Assembly (NCBI GenBank): GCA_036345935.2
Contig: JADWOT020000003.1
Location: forward strand, 20,912,509 to 20,976,508
Direction of reading: 5' to 3'
DNA: 64,000 nucleotides
From: Taenia hydatigena
Lineage: Eukaryota; Platyhelminthes; Cestoda; Cyclophyllidea; Taeniidae
Part shown: one piece after another, positions 27,401-39,778 of the stretch
How the letters are laid out: each line of letters starts with the position of its first letter
How positions within the stretch are numbered: position 1 is the stretch's first letter
The notes under the pieces: generated by a model
What the model saw: only the letters and a program-made list of their open reading frames with translations
Database searches by the model: none
What the model was told of the DNA's origin: nothing
Made by a program: the position numbers and the translations under genes

Positions 27401-28243
27401 GACCCAAAATCTCACAATTTGGTCAAAGTTACCACTCCTCACCAACTGCTATGCGAGACCTCCGCCGTCTAGATATTAATGTTAATTACCATTGAGTGCG
27501 AGGAAAGCTCTTAAGAGGCAAATTTATTGCCAACTCAAGACACGGGCTCTTGCTGCGCCTTTACCTACTCAATCTAAAGTGGTTGTGAGTTAAACTGGAG
27601 TTGCAAAATGGGACCGCCAACCGTCGCCACTCTCAGCATAGGGTGCCATTTCAGTGAGAGCAATGCCAACAACTTCAAGACCATGAAATCAAACCCACAT
27701 ATTTCGATTTTACAAGTCAAGGAACTATTTTCTATTCTGCATACCACTTAATTATTAGTATATATATAAACAGAATTTAACAATCAATTCAGAGTCAAAT
27801 TAGCTTGGGTTCAGCAGCGCTCAAGAGTATCATGAGGGTAAAAGGAGGTAAAATTCGACGTACAGTGGTGTCTGAAGCAATTGGCATGGGCCGGAGGTCA
27901 GACCACCCTGTGGAAGTGTAATATCGGAGCCCTTAAGAGCCTCGTTACCAAACTGAGAATTAAACAAACAATTAGCGTATTACACTCCATTACATTTTTG
28001 GCCTATTGTTATTAAATTTTTATAGCACAAGTATACGAAATGCTTTCAATGTCAAGGAGGATAAAATCCACCATTTAACAATTGCGATTGCAGCGTCACA
28101 AGCGCGTGACAGCTTCCTCTTATTATTTGGTGCTATGTGGTTGAATCAAATCGCGTGTGGCAACCAAATTACCTGAACCTAGAACAATAAAATAGATGCC
28201 TGGAGAAGCGTCTGCTCTCGGCTTTGTGAGTCAGTTGATAAAG
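24461..28243. other. Intergenic region with no gene recognised
   Basis: Short frames on both strands without family resemblance. An AATAAA at 25034-25039 could serve the ferredoxin reductase gene but is about 570 bp past its stop. Around 26,930-26,950 there is a short alternating purine-pyrimidine tract of CA/CG steps. The 26,717-27,181 frame has low-complexity His/Arg/Ser composition typical of noncoding CA-rich DNA. Confidence 0.4.
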
Positions 28244-28268
28244 ATGGCAGAAACCACAGCGTCTGAAG
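28244..28268 (+). other. Candidate isolated first coding exon (25 nt)
   Basis: ATG followed by seven codons and one extra base (MAETTASE plus G) runs into a GTAACC donor at 28269. An A/T-rich TATA-like stretch (AATAAAATAG) lies about 55 bp upstream. The exon ends in phase 1. The only downstream + strand acceptors that fit are those of the zinc-finger gene: the exon at 37734 begins with the two bases needed, giving MAETTASED then SGIGVS. It may be an alternative upstream first exon of that gene, the first exon of an undetected gene, or chance. Confidence 0.25.
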
Positions 28269-31200
28269 GTAACCCGTCTCCTCCCACGGGACCAAAAATC
28301 TCTTTTTGTAATGATCCATATAGTGATAGAAAAACTATTTCTCTATATTCTATAGGTCAAATGCTGTGATAAAATCTGTTGTTTCATAGGAATAAATGAC
28401 GCAACACTAATTATTAAAATTGTCCACTTTGCTGCACGCATTACCCCATCCTTGGGGGTCACATCTGGCCCCATGGCCGCATCCACAGATGGCGGTGGTT
28501 CCAGGAGTCCCCTCCTGACCCCAGTGTTTTGACGACCACAAACCAACATCTATACTAGGGCTATCTAGCATATTTGCCTAGCGAAAATTTTTAGAATGAA
28601 GATTTGTATTTTGGATAAGTTTAAAAACGGCACTAAAGTGAGACCGCAACAAATAGTGCTGGTTAAGCCAACTACGAGCGACCATAATCACCGAAAGCGA
28701 AACATTAATAAGCCTCATTTATAATGCTTATGATGGGATGCAGTAGCACGCCAAACTCCTACATTGTGTGATCCGATGTGCGCAGCAAAATTGACCTTGG
28801 TGTCTCCAAAAAACGTCACCTTCGTGGAGGCAAAACGCCCCAACAGAAGTCACATGAACGTGTGAGTTTGGCTGCTGACTGCGAGCGCACACAAGGGAAC
28901 GAAAAGTGCACATGTGATGAAGTTCCTTTAGGTAGGTCTGGAAGCTAAAATCCCATGATTTTTTTGCGTTCCTGGATGAAAAATCACTCTTTCCTTGTCC
29001 CCCTCCCCCCAATGTAATTAAACGCACTAGTCAACCTTATTTGTTGAATAAAACTTTTTCTTAGAAAATTACACTGCATTGTGGCGAACCAAAACTATTC
29101 AAAGTAAGCTGGAAAAAGCTTGGATGTCAAGCATCATTAGAAACTATTTAAATAGAGTGGTCTCCTCAAACTGCTGTCAGCTAATTAGTCTTAAAGCATA
29201 GCTGAAATTATCAGTTCTGCGAGCCTTTAAGACTAAAAAAAGGTTTCGTCTGTGTAAACATCGCAGCTGATTGACATGACTCTTTCAATGCTGACTAATT
29301 CTAAAGTCTAAATGCTTTGAAATCGTATCCTCAATACCTACGAACTAACCCCCTCACCACCATCACAACCTCAAGGTAGACGACAATGGGAGTTGTGGAA
29401 TGGAACGAATGGAACCTAAATTCAATGTACTCTCTGCTCTGTTGTGGTGACTAATGTTAGGCGAAGGGGAGGGAGGAGTTCGAGTTCAATCGACTTCAGG
29501 GGTGTGGGATTGCGACCCCATTCCTCGATTCCTTCCACATTGACGCGATCGTCCCTACGATTTTGCACACACGCATCTGATACATCACTTTAATGAAGGT
29601 TTAGCGTCTATAAAGCTACAGTCCACCAAATCATTTAAACATATAGGAGCTAGCACTGAAATCACGTTCTTCCACCAACCAGCACTGTTTACAGCATTTT
29701 AACCGAATCGTCTCTCATTATGCACTTATTGGAGACCAACATCACCATTGCTGCCAAAAAATTATTACCAAGAAGGAAATCTTCCTGAGTAGTGTGCAAA
29801 TCTTCGTATTTTACCAGCACGATCCACTGCTTTGCTGTTCTTCTTTAGACACAGATCATGCTATTGCACACGGTTCACTACAATGCCCACACATGAGCAG
29901 TGCCATTCACTGGATTTTGCCAGCACACAAAGGCTTAACACAGCTCACATCGAAGAAAAGTGTCAAGGATGGTGGTCACTGCTGCCAACGAATTTGTAGA
30001 AATAGTTTATAGCAATGAAAACAAACATTCCCTATTTTGGGGAACTAATTACTAAGAGCAGACGTCTCCCGGAGTTTTCCATGACAAAAAAGCTTAAGTG
30101 TTTAATTGCGCTTCTCCGTGAAGGCAGCAGGTCGGCAATAATGGGACATGAATTTATCAGTCACCTGCTCATCGGTTGCTCCACCGCAAAACGGCGTTCC
30201 TTGTGGATCCACCCACCTCTTTCGAAGTGGAGGTATTTTGCGTAGGCATATCGTGCTTGTGGTTCCGCATTGATTAGCCTTCACAGTTCCATGTCATGGT
30301 CTCAATAGAGAGGCAAAAAAAGCGATGTAGAAAGCCATCTCTCAAAATTAGCTCACAAAATCAAAAAAAGAAAGGAACAAATAAGCACTTCATTTATTTT
30401 GGATCATCCCGTGACATACCATGGAAACAGATATTTATGCATTGTTTCTGTGATTTATCCAGATATCTTCCATGACTCGTGTGATCGTTTGGTTAGGCAT
30501 TTTGGGTGGTTAGGTTACTTTCCCATGGAAAAGATGAGTTAATACAAAAAAATCAATTGGAAAGGATTGAGCGTCAAGACTGATGCAACGAGGGGTTCGC
30601 TATCCCTGAGTCACCACACCGAAACTAACCTGATGGTGATCTTGGGGCCCAAGTGCCCCAGCCTATTGGTCTCAGGTCGGAACCAATGTCAAATATTAGG
30701 TAAGCTTGGACTCACAGTGAGATCGGTGCTTCAGATTTACATTTATGCGATGCGCGCCCTAGACACCGTCTTTGGGTGAAAATTTAAAATGACTATATCA
30801 TCGACTGCTTTAGCGACAGACAAGTAGGCCGAGTAGTCTTGAATAGCAGTACGATCAGTGGTAAGCTAGCTTAAGAAAAGTCATTTCGCCTTTTTGTGCA
30901 CCATTTACACCACCCCGTTGAGGGGACCAGCGGCGGTCGTGATTTCAGCGACTCTGGCTGAATGCTTGGAAATTCAAATTCTAAAAGTGACCTCTGATGT
31001 TTGTCAGAAAATACTCTTTTTTGGTGCGAGAACTCTTTTGAATATCATGTATTGCTTGAAAGGTTGAGTTTTCTGGCAGACAAAAGCAATACTAGGACCT
31101 ATTGCATTTATAATTCGTCTCAAATTAATGCTCACTGTTTGTGCAGGCAACTTTTAGATTTTTGCCGACAATAAATGCAAATCGCATCCATCAGCACCAA

Positions 31201-34200
31201 ATTCGTTCCCCATTGCCGAACCCTGCTTTGATTACGGTGTGACCAAAACTGACCCAAATTTCAATGCGCGAAAGTGTGATTATTTCGCAGTAGCGAGTCA
31301 ACCATCTTTATGCATTTTGGCACGTTTTGGTTATGACACCAGCGGATTAAGAAGATGATCTTTTATTAATAATTGTTTACGCAGGGGAGGAATGGGAGGG
31401 GTAAAAACAAAAGAGTGAGACAAATGTAAACTTTGTCTAGATGGAACGGATTATGCCGATGGAAATTATTGCGAATTTGCTCGCCCAAGTCATAACTTCA
31501 TGTAATTTCTGAAACAATTAGTCTATTGGATAATAAATAGTTCTGCAACAGCTTTGATGAAGAAACCAGCTCTTATCAACTGGATCCGACTTCATTGTTG
31601 TTAGGGCGACCACGATCCTCCCAACCCATTCTAGTAACCGCCTCAAATGGCACATCAAACGCACGTACTGCTTTCCTTCACTTCAGGAAGGGGAAGACCA
31701 CCCATCATTTCGGTTGGCTTAGCAACTGCTGCAGATATTATAATAAGTCGGACCTTTTCAATCAAACAGCCATTTGAATGAGCAGGAACCGGCCATTAGC
31801 TTTGGCGCTACATTGCTCATTTTTAACATTAAAGGCAAATTGGTAATTAGTGTTACGTTATATTGCATTGTTCGTTTTCTCATTCAAATAGCAAGCGATT
31901 GACGCTTTCAACACAAATGTTATTTACCCTTCAAAGTGTTAAAAAGAATTTTTGCTCTGCCTGGAGAGCAGTTTTATGCGAGGAGGGTTAGACGTGTGCC
32001 ACCACAGGCAGGATGAGAATTGGGGCAAGGCCAAGATGCGTCCTTATGGAGAGAACAAAAGGGCTATATTTTTAGAAATAAATCTACATACAGTGATTCA
32101 GGTGTTTGTACCTGCATTACATCATCATCGCAGCTGAGTTTAGCAACAGAGTATGCATAATACCAAAATTTCACCTCGTTTTCAATAGACCTATAATTAT
32201 GGCAGCCGGGTGTTTTCGAGGTGGGCAAAGAACGTGATCCACGGGGTGAGCATGGCCCATTCAGAGGGGTCACAGCTTAGAAACGATAGTATCCACGGCT
32301 CTATATTTTAGCCCTTCAAAAAGGCCCCAAACTACCCCACGTAGGTAATCCACCTACAAAACAATATAAACATTAACAGCGCCCTTCCATTAATAATGCA
32401 CAAATAATTATGGGAAGTAGAAAATAAACGAGAGTATGGCTAGTAATGCCATTTCGGTTACCATCGCCACTTTGTGTTCTCCCTTTTCGATGGATGTGTT
32501 GAGCTGGTGCATCAGATCCACGTGGTAATATTTAGATGATATCACGCTTCAAAAATATGCGGGACAGACTTTCTGGAATAAGGTCATGTTTTCTTACAAC
32601 CTCCATATATCACGTTGATGAAAATCCAATCCACCTTCCTTATCCTCCTGATTCATACCAGAGCATGCCAATGTCTGGGGTGTTATTTTAGCACCTTGTA
32701 GGTTTTAATATCCACAGCCATGGGTTACATGTCACGTTTCACAAACAGCTTTGATCATGGGTTAACTGTATTAAATATTAAATAATTATAGCTAGAATAC
32801 AATAGCAACTTCGTTTTTTTTGAGGCATCTAAGTGATCACATAGGAGTCAAAGATATGCCGTTACAATTATGCAGACAGTACTAGATGTTCTGGAAATAG
32901 GTGCTTCGTCGACAAGAGGTACAAAGAACTTGTCGGATGGTGAGTGTAAAGGTTTAACTGACACTATGTCTTATTTCACCTACCTCATCAGCGATAGCTC
33001 ATACAACTGCTTTTCCTAGGGCAAAATTTGTGCCAAATACATTATTCTGCCTTTTGGAATAGAATATGCAGGAGATGTAAAACTCTTACTGTATTTAATT
33101 CTCCATGGCACACTCTTTATGGACACCCATTCGTTTGAGGCTACTCCAAGGTGGTTTTCATAAAAATCTGTCACACTGTACAAAATTTATGTATCATGCG
33201 CGCATGAGACATAGTGATCACGGTGTGGCCTACTTCTTAGGAGGACGACATTCAAAGGTGGAACTGCTTTACATTAATTACTTCTGATGCGCAAAGCTCA
33301 TGGAAAGTTTGTCACCATTATATAGGGCTTGATGTCCGTAATGGGAATTAGCATCCTTTTCTCTGGGCTGTGCCATCTGTTGGCCTCGTTCCCCTTTAAC
33401 ATCACTCCTCATTTTACCTACAACTCGGTTTGGGTGTCATATGGAGCCTGAAAGACATCAGCATAAAAATAAAAGTGGGTAAGGCTGAACCACCTCGGAA
33501 CGGTCTGACCGCTTATACAGACATTCATGCGCAATTAAATAATGCTTACTGCCCTTCTCTTTTGTGGTCTTAAGATAGCATATCCGTCCACCAGGAATTC
33601 CACAGCATTAAATGGTTGCTAAGACTGTAGACTGAGACCATTACAGATAGGATCATAGGTGACGTATAGATGTAAGACGTTGTTCAAATACCGTGCTGCT
33701 GAGCAGGTGAACGTCTCACTACCGCAATGTGCTTGAAGGCTTGTGTGATCATCCTCAGATTGTGCTAAAACAACGCTACTGGCTGCTAGACGCATGCGTT
33801 GCCAATGTGGTAGAGCGGTGATTTTCTGAAGACATTTGATACCACATGGAAGCCGTAATTCCATGAAACCTTCTTTATCAAAGAATTATGATTACTTGCC
33901 AACACATCATTAAAGTTCCTTAATTATATCTGGAAAATCAGGGATTGGGTGATCACCTCGCCAATTCTTGCAACAGTCCCATGTGCGTAGACACCAAAGC
34001 CGATTAAAAAAGGCGTCTAAAGGTTTTCTATTATTAAATTAGGTGCATGACACGAAGATGATGCCCATCACCAATAAATACGCACTACAGGGCGTAGGAT
34101 GAACAACCTGTTCAATTAAGTTCAAGTAGCCCCAAATATGCTTTGCACTATGACAAATTTTCTATACCATCCAAGGCTACGTTCGTCTCTTACCATCACC

Positions 34201-34950
34201 TTGCATGTTAGCTAACAATTTGTTGTCACAATTATTACTCATCAGAAGCTATAAAGTGTAGCGCGGCTGACCAAAATTATGGAAGAAATCGATTTGGTGC
34301 CAATTTCTTTATCCTCATGGTATATTAAGGGCTGTATGCATGCTCTTTTAACCAACACAGAGGTATATGATGAGTTGGTGATTTGGGTTTATCAAATGCG
34401 TGGACTTAAAAAGAGTAAGGAAATGGTATTCTTGCGCAGCCTCTTCGTTAACTGTGTGATGACAAATTGAAGGCTTCATCAAACACAGCAATAGTTGCTT
34501 TTGTTAGGTTTAAATAATAATAATTTCCCGACGGACAATCAGCTCTATGTTTTGATACCGCGTATAGAGTCTAAGGCCAGTAGGGAAAATTGGGGAAGCT
34601 CTAAAATCCACGATCTTAAAATCGATCCTGGACCATGCTTCAATCGAACTGTTTAAAATCTAGATGTGACAAAATTTAGAAATTTCTTAAAGGTGGAATC
34701 GATTCTGTTCTTGGCTTGTGGAGCGTCAAAGCCATAATCTGCATTGTGTGCAAGTCAAGAGTGTTTGAAGTACTTGCCTCTTTCACGGTAATGGAGCCAA
34801 TGATGGGCGTAACTTGCGCTATGGAATTTGAAGGGGCTTTCATGTATTTTGATTTTACAATATGTATTGCATACTAATGTCAGGAGGTGAGCACTCTATG
34901 ATTTCAAATGTAAGATGATTTGCCTCCTTCTTTCATTTCCGCTTATTTTA
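28269..34950. other. Gene-poor 6.7-kb stretch upstream of the zinc-finger gene
   Basis: No exon pair with compatible phase, domain or recognised repeat was found on either strand. It would be intron if the isolated exon at 28244 belongs to the zinc-finger gene. Long flanking noncoding DNA is common around developmental transcription-factor genes, so distal regulatory elements could lie here, but none can be identified from sequence alone. Confidence 0.4.
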
Positions 34951-34953
34951 CGC

Positions 34954-35177
34954 TATAAAACGTGGATGATGTGCCGTCCAATGAGAATCGAGCATCGCAC
35001 CGCTCCCCAATAGGCCAATATCGAAGGCGGGGTTGACGTTAGATAAGACCCCCAGCCACTTTCAGCTCTCCCATTGGTCGAAAAATGTATAATAATAAGC
35101 CTCATCACTATAGCTTCGCTTTCTAACTGTTGCTCGCGCGTGGCACGAGGGAATTTCTTAAATCAGACAAACAGGCG
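34954..35177 (+). promoter_or_regulatory. CCAAT/TATA promoter and 5' leader of the zinc-finger gene
   Basis: CCAAT pentamers (NF-Y type) occur at 34978-34982, 35007-35011 and 35015-35019, with an inverted copy (ATTGG) at 35073-35077: four within 100 bp. A TATAATA lies at 35088-35094, a suitable distance before a probable start around 35115-35125, leaving a short leader to ATG 35178. A second TATAAAA lies at 34954-34960. The base composition is more GC-rich than the flanks. Binding is inferred from motif spacing only. Confidence 0.55.
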
Positions 35178-38100
35178 ATGCTAGCGTCGGACTCCCACGC
35201 CCCAAAACCTGAAGAGGTACGTGCTGGGTTCTTTCCTTAACTGCTATAGTTTTTCACGTCCGACACTCTTGCTTTTATGTCTGACCCCCTTAAATTGATC
35301 ACTATTCTTCACTGAAGTTGTTTTAAATAATGAGTAAAAACTTCGGATATTGATGCTAACTTTATCAGGTGACCAAAAAGTGTGCGGTTTTTGAAGTCTT
35401 GTTGCAACTTTCTGACATGTGCAGAATATGCTCCGCTCGTAGCGTAAAAATAGACCTACATGCTTTATGTCCTGATGGATGTGAATACACTTTTCTACCT
35501 TGCGAATGGAGTTAACTCGGCTTCAAAGTTGCAGCTGCAGAGGATTAGCCGGAAGCCTATTATTCAGTGGTTGGAAGAAGTGCTACGTTTTAATGCTGGT
35601 AATAGGTCTTACACTAATAAGAGAGATGTGTTGCAATCTGAATAGCCTCTACTTTTTTAAAGGGAGACTGCGTGTTGCACCACAGACGAATTAATCTACA
35701 ATGAAATTCTAGATAAAGTTCAGCAATAATAAAGAAGAAGCATAGCTGTTAGCCTAGTTGCTTTTTACGATAAAGTGTGCACAGAAAGTGCAATCATAAA
35801 GGTCGTCCAGCTAAAAAGAAGGCATATTGTAAGCTTCATCGGTGACTATATTAACGATTGGAGAACTTTGAGGCGTCTTCTGTGTTTTTATTGCTCTTTT
35901 TTTCCTATAAACAATATATGTGTTAATTTCTACAGTGTAAATTACTTGTTCTTCAAAACGGAATACAAAATAATATTAGTCTCAGGAACAGTAGACCACT
36001 AATACCTCCAAGTAAGGAGTCTTTGTTCATTCATTTCTCATTACTGAAGGAATTCTTAACGATGATCACATGTTGCCCCAGAAGTAACGCAGTTTTGTTA
36101 AATCACCCACAGAAAGGCATATATTGCGCTACAGGTTGTCTCAATGGCAGATTGAGATTAAGAAATGGAAATCATACGTATTCACGATCACTTCTTTCAC
36201 CCTCCTAATGGATGAGGTTGGGCAAAGTTGCTATGCCAATGGAAGGGAGGGGGGTTTACATAAGGTCAGGACACTAGGCCATGAGAGAATTCATTTTTTG
36301 ACAGCGACCCCTCGCGTCGCCTAACTCGTGGTCATAATACTGCCCCGGGAGCGTGTTTCATTTTGACTGTTAGCCTATGCCCTACGTAACTTTCCCACGG
36401 TCAGGAGAGTGTAGCACAAATGTATGCAGGTTCTAACCCCTGTCTTTCTCACGATTTTACCGACCAATCGTTGTAATGGATGCGGTGGCTGAATTTCGCT
36501 TCCACTTCAGTGGGGAGTCTAAACCAGCACGTAATGACAGGTGAATTCATAAACGCCCCTTTCCCTCGCCATCTGGCTGAGAGAGAGCGGGAGAGGAGAG
36601 GATCCCCTTGCAAATAGCTCCTTCTCATTTATCGTCTGACCGTGTTGCAAAAAGCGTGTCTCATGTTCAGATCTAACCATTTGGTAATAGTGAATCATTT
36701 TAACTAAAATTAAGGCTAAACCGAGACCAGATATTGGACTTTGTGTGTTCCAAAATAAAAAGATCCTGAAAACGAAGATATTTTTACTAAATCATCGAGA
36801 GGAGCTTAAAGCGGCTATTAGAGAGGTGTTTGCCCATCCCCTCCCGTAATTATGCTCAGTGGAGGAGAATCAACCCCTCGAGGAAGATTTATGAAATGAA
36901 CAGAAGAGCCGCGGATTAAAACCTTTTTAATTAATTTACCAATAGATGGTGTAGTCAAAGTTTATTAGAGAAGGTGGAATTCACTGCACATGATGGATTC
37001 GGGGACCTTAGTAGGGGAAGACATTTTCTGTTTTTACACATAAACTCAGGTATTTGCAGGTCCACCCTACTGACGACACGTCTCAGGTCCTGGCAGTATC
37101 ACGGCACCAGTGGAGTGTTTGCAGTTGTGAACGAATGAGTGCAAGTAGATAATCCTTTGTGTTACAAGGAGTGTACGCTGGCCCTGCTTCAGTCTTTCCT
37201 ATCTGCAATAGGCTATATGAAAGTAGTTCGCACCGCCTCTTTTAATTGGGTAGCGATGAAATAGCCTATGCCTTAGCGACCTATGGGTAAGGTCTATTTA
37301 ATGGCGTTTTAGAGAATGTAGAGAACTACTTTCGCTATCACTTGACCCTATCCACGCTGCTTTTTTTGGTCCGTCGCCTTTAAGAATATTTTGCACTTAA
37401 GGAGACAATGTTATTATTATTAAGAAGGACGGAGAGGAGGTCAAACAACAACAACAACAACAATAAACATTAACAAAAATAGTGATAACAATCAGCGCGT
37501 AAAGGATGCACCTAACTTCCTTTTGTACACAAATCCACGTGCGACACATGGCCACCCAGCTAAGTAAACACATTGTCTTCATTTTAGCCTTTCCCTGGGT
37601 CCACACGTCCCTCCCTCAATCAGACCCCCAAAGGGATGGGGAATAGCAGTGAAGTTCGAGGTAAGTTACACATCTGCACAGTTTAATGGTGCCTTAAATT
37701 ATTATGAATGATTTTTGTATTCTTGTATTTCAGACAGTGGTATTGGAGTTAGTCAGTCCTCCGGAACACTTGCTGAGCTTTCTTCACTTCGAAAGAGTCC
37801 TCAACCGACAGAGGTAAATACCACTTTAGACTATCGGTTTTACGCCATCATTCTCACTTTTAGGCCCTCTTACCAAATAGTTTCTCTACTCCTCTGAATA
37901 CTTGCAATGTGGCAATACCATTAACTATCCCAAAAGAGGGTATTTCCGAAATTGCGAAGGCTACGAGTTCTATGGCCTCCACTTCAGCGTCATTGTCAGC
38001 ATCTACGCCAGCGTCGTCTTCGGTGCAAAACAATTTGGGAGGGTCAAGACGTCGCCAAAAGAGGGATCGTATTTGTTCTTACTGCGGTAAGACATTCGAC

Positions 38101-39412
38101 AGACCGTCCCTCCTTCGACGACACATCCTCAGCCATACTGGAGAGCGTCCCTTCCCCTGCAAATACTGCAATAAGGCTTTCTCAACTCGCAGTGGTGTCA
38201 ACACGCATGAAAGAATACACACCGGGCACAAACCCTACCTCTGCACGACATGTGGACGTCGTTTTACTGCTGGTTCTAACTACATCTTTCATGTTCACAT
38301 ACATACTAATGTAAGTCGCTCCGACGATGTAAGTACATGGAGGAGTCGGAGCTGATATTTTTTTTGTAAGATGAGCTGGTTAAATTAGTGAGGTAAATGT
38401 CGCCATGAAAATCGCATTTGTGATCAAGATAAATGCGTTTTAAAATGCAGACTTGCCTATGTTCTTTTTAATAAGAGGGTTTGTAGTTAGCATCATTTGA
38501 AACTAAGTTGAATTGAGTTCCCTTTCACCACCTTCACAACAGACTCGCCGTCACCATTGCGATATGTGTCCCAAGGCGTTTGTGACGCCGGGAGATCTTA
38601 AGAGGCATAAATATAGCCACACGGGAAACTGGCCGTTTAGATGCAGCGAATGCAACCGTGGTTTTGCAATGGAGCGCAGTTTAATCAGTCACAAAGCCAT
38701 CCATACTGGTGAGTACTCAGTGCTTCCACTTCATTCTGCATTATATTGCGTAGTATTGTAACTTGATACCTCCCTCAGGTGTGAAACCGTACTCCTGTCA
38801 TCTTTGCGGCAAGTCCTACACTCAGGAAAGCTCTTTAAAAACACATATGCGTCTTCATAAGGGTAAGTGGAGTAGCCATAATATTGCTTCATCCTTGCTT
38901 GTCTATCTTTACTTGTTATATTCCCTTTCCCAGAAGATTTTAAAACCTCAATGAATATGCCATCGACTAGCAAATGGGAAACCCCTCTTCAACCGCTTGG
39001 TTGTTCAGGTCAACATCTCATTCAAAAATCGCCGATCACTTTAAACGCGGCACCTTTACCAGTGGCTGCGGATCAGATGCCCGTTTTTCAAACCCTAAAT
39101 TTTTTGACGCCTCCATTTACTACATTCCAACCGGGCAACCCAAATCCTCCACCTGACGGTGATAATCAAGTCCAGGAGATTCAGCAACATTTATCCCACC
39201 TGCAAATGCACTCGGCGAATGAAGCGTTGTTCACTAGCCGCCGCAGTGCCTTCGTAGATCTCCGGCGCCAACAGACACCTTCAAGCTCTCGCCGTCTGCT
39301 CCTTCACCCGTCGCCCAATCTCTCCAGTTGTATCTACGGCCGATGGCTGCCGTCTGTATCTCCAGAGCAGGATCAGCCCATCGACCTCTCAGTGAAGAAG
39401 AAGGAACAATAG
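35178..39412 (+). CDS. Six-finger C2H2 zinc-finger transcription factor with C-terminal PIDLS motif, 7 exons
   Basis: Exons: 35178-35216, 37588-37660, 37734-37813, 37864-38310, 38543-38708, 38779-38862, 38934-39412; 455 residues, all junctions in phase. The first exon (MLASDSHAPKPEE) follows a strong promoter and ends phase 0, matching the acceptor at 37588. Residues 85-130 are Ser/Ala-rich, then basic (RRRQKR). C2H2 fingers lie at C135-H155, C163-H183, C191-H211, C219-H239, C247-H267 and C275-H295. Each has Cys-x2-Cys-x12-His-x3-His spacing, with TGERP-type linkers except a broken one between fingers 3 and 4, at an exon junction. The tail is rich in Pro, Gln and Ser and ends with PIDLS at 445-449 before VKKKEQ. 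PxDLS is the known docking motif for the corepressor CtBP, so a nuclear DNA-binding repressor is inferred. No specific ortholog is assigned. An alternative is translation from the internal ATG at 37636. Confidence 0.9.
35217..37587 (+). other. First intron of the zinc-finger gene (2.4 kb)
   Basis: Runs from the GTACGT donor at 35217 to the TTTTAG acceptor ending at 37587. It contains short frames without domain similarity and, near its 3' end at 37444-37463, an AAC/CAA trinucleotide run of about six units. Confidence 0.6.
37444..37463. repeat. AAC trinucleotide microsatellite
   Basis: About six perfect tandem copies of AAC lie inside the first intron of the zinc-finger gene, about 125 bp before the next exon. 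Too short to be of clear function. Confidence 0.6.
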
Positions 39413-39772
39413 ACGGCGCAGCGGACTGCAGATTTAAAAGGCCAAAATATTTCAATTTTTAAATTATTTATTGCATATAATTGTAATAACTTTAGCTATA
39501 TTTAGCTATCAGTAACCAAAAGAGCAAAAACTTCAACGAGTCTTTTGAGAGTATTAGATTAGGGACAAATTTAATTGCTCAGCTCTCATTTTCTGTGCCG
39601 TAAGTTCTTTTTCAGGAAGAGTGGTTTGGGCTGAGCAGAGGGAATGAGAGGTGACTTTGTGTCTCTACGTTTATGAAGTCGGCTTGTACACAGACAAGTC
39701 TTTACTGCTAACGGTAGGCGTTTTCACAGCCATTTGACGTTTCAGTGGGATAGATTAGGGGCTGATGAGAAG

Positions 39773-39778
39773 AATAAA
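39773..39778 (+). promoter_or_regulatory. Likely polyadenylation signal of the zinc-finger gene
   Basis: An AATAAA hexamer about 360 bp after the stop codon at 39412, on the same strand. It is the first canonical hexamer I noticed downstream; cleavage there is inference. Confidence 0.4.

Noticed and set aside
32961..33290. ILPFGIEYAGD-like stretch reminiscent of a gypsy reverse transcriptase PFG motif
   Set aside because: Too short, with no neighbouring RT blocks in order; not enough to call an element.
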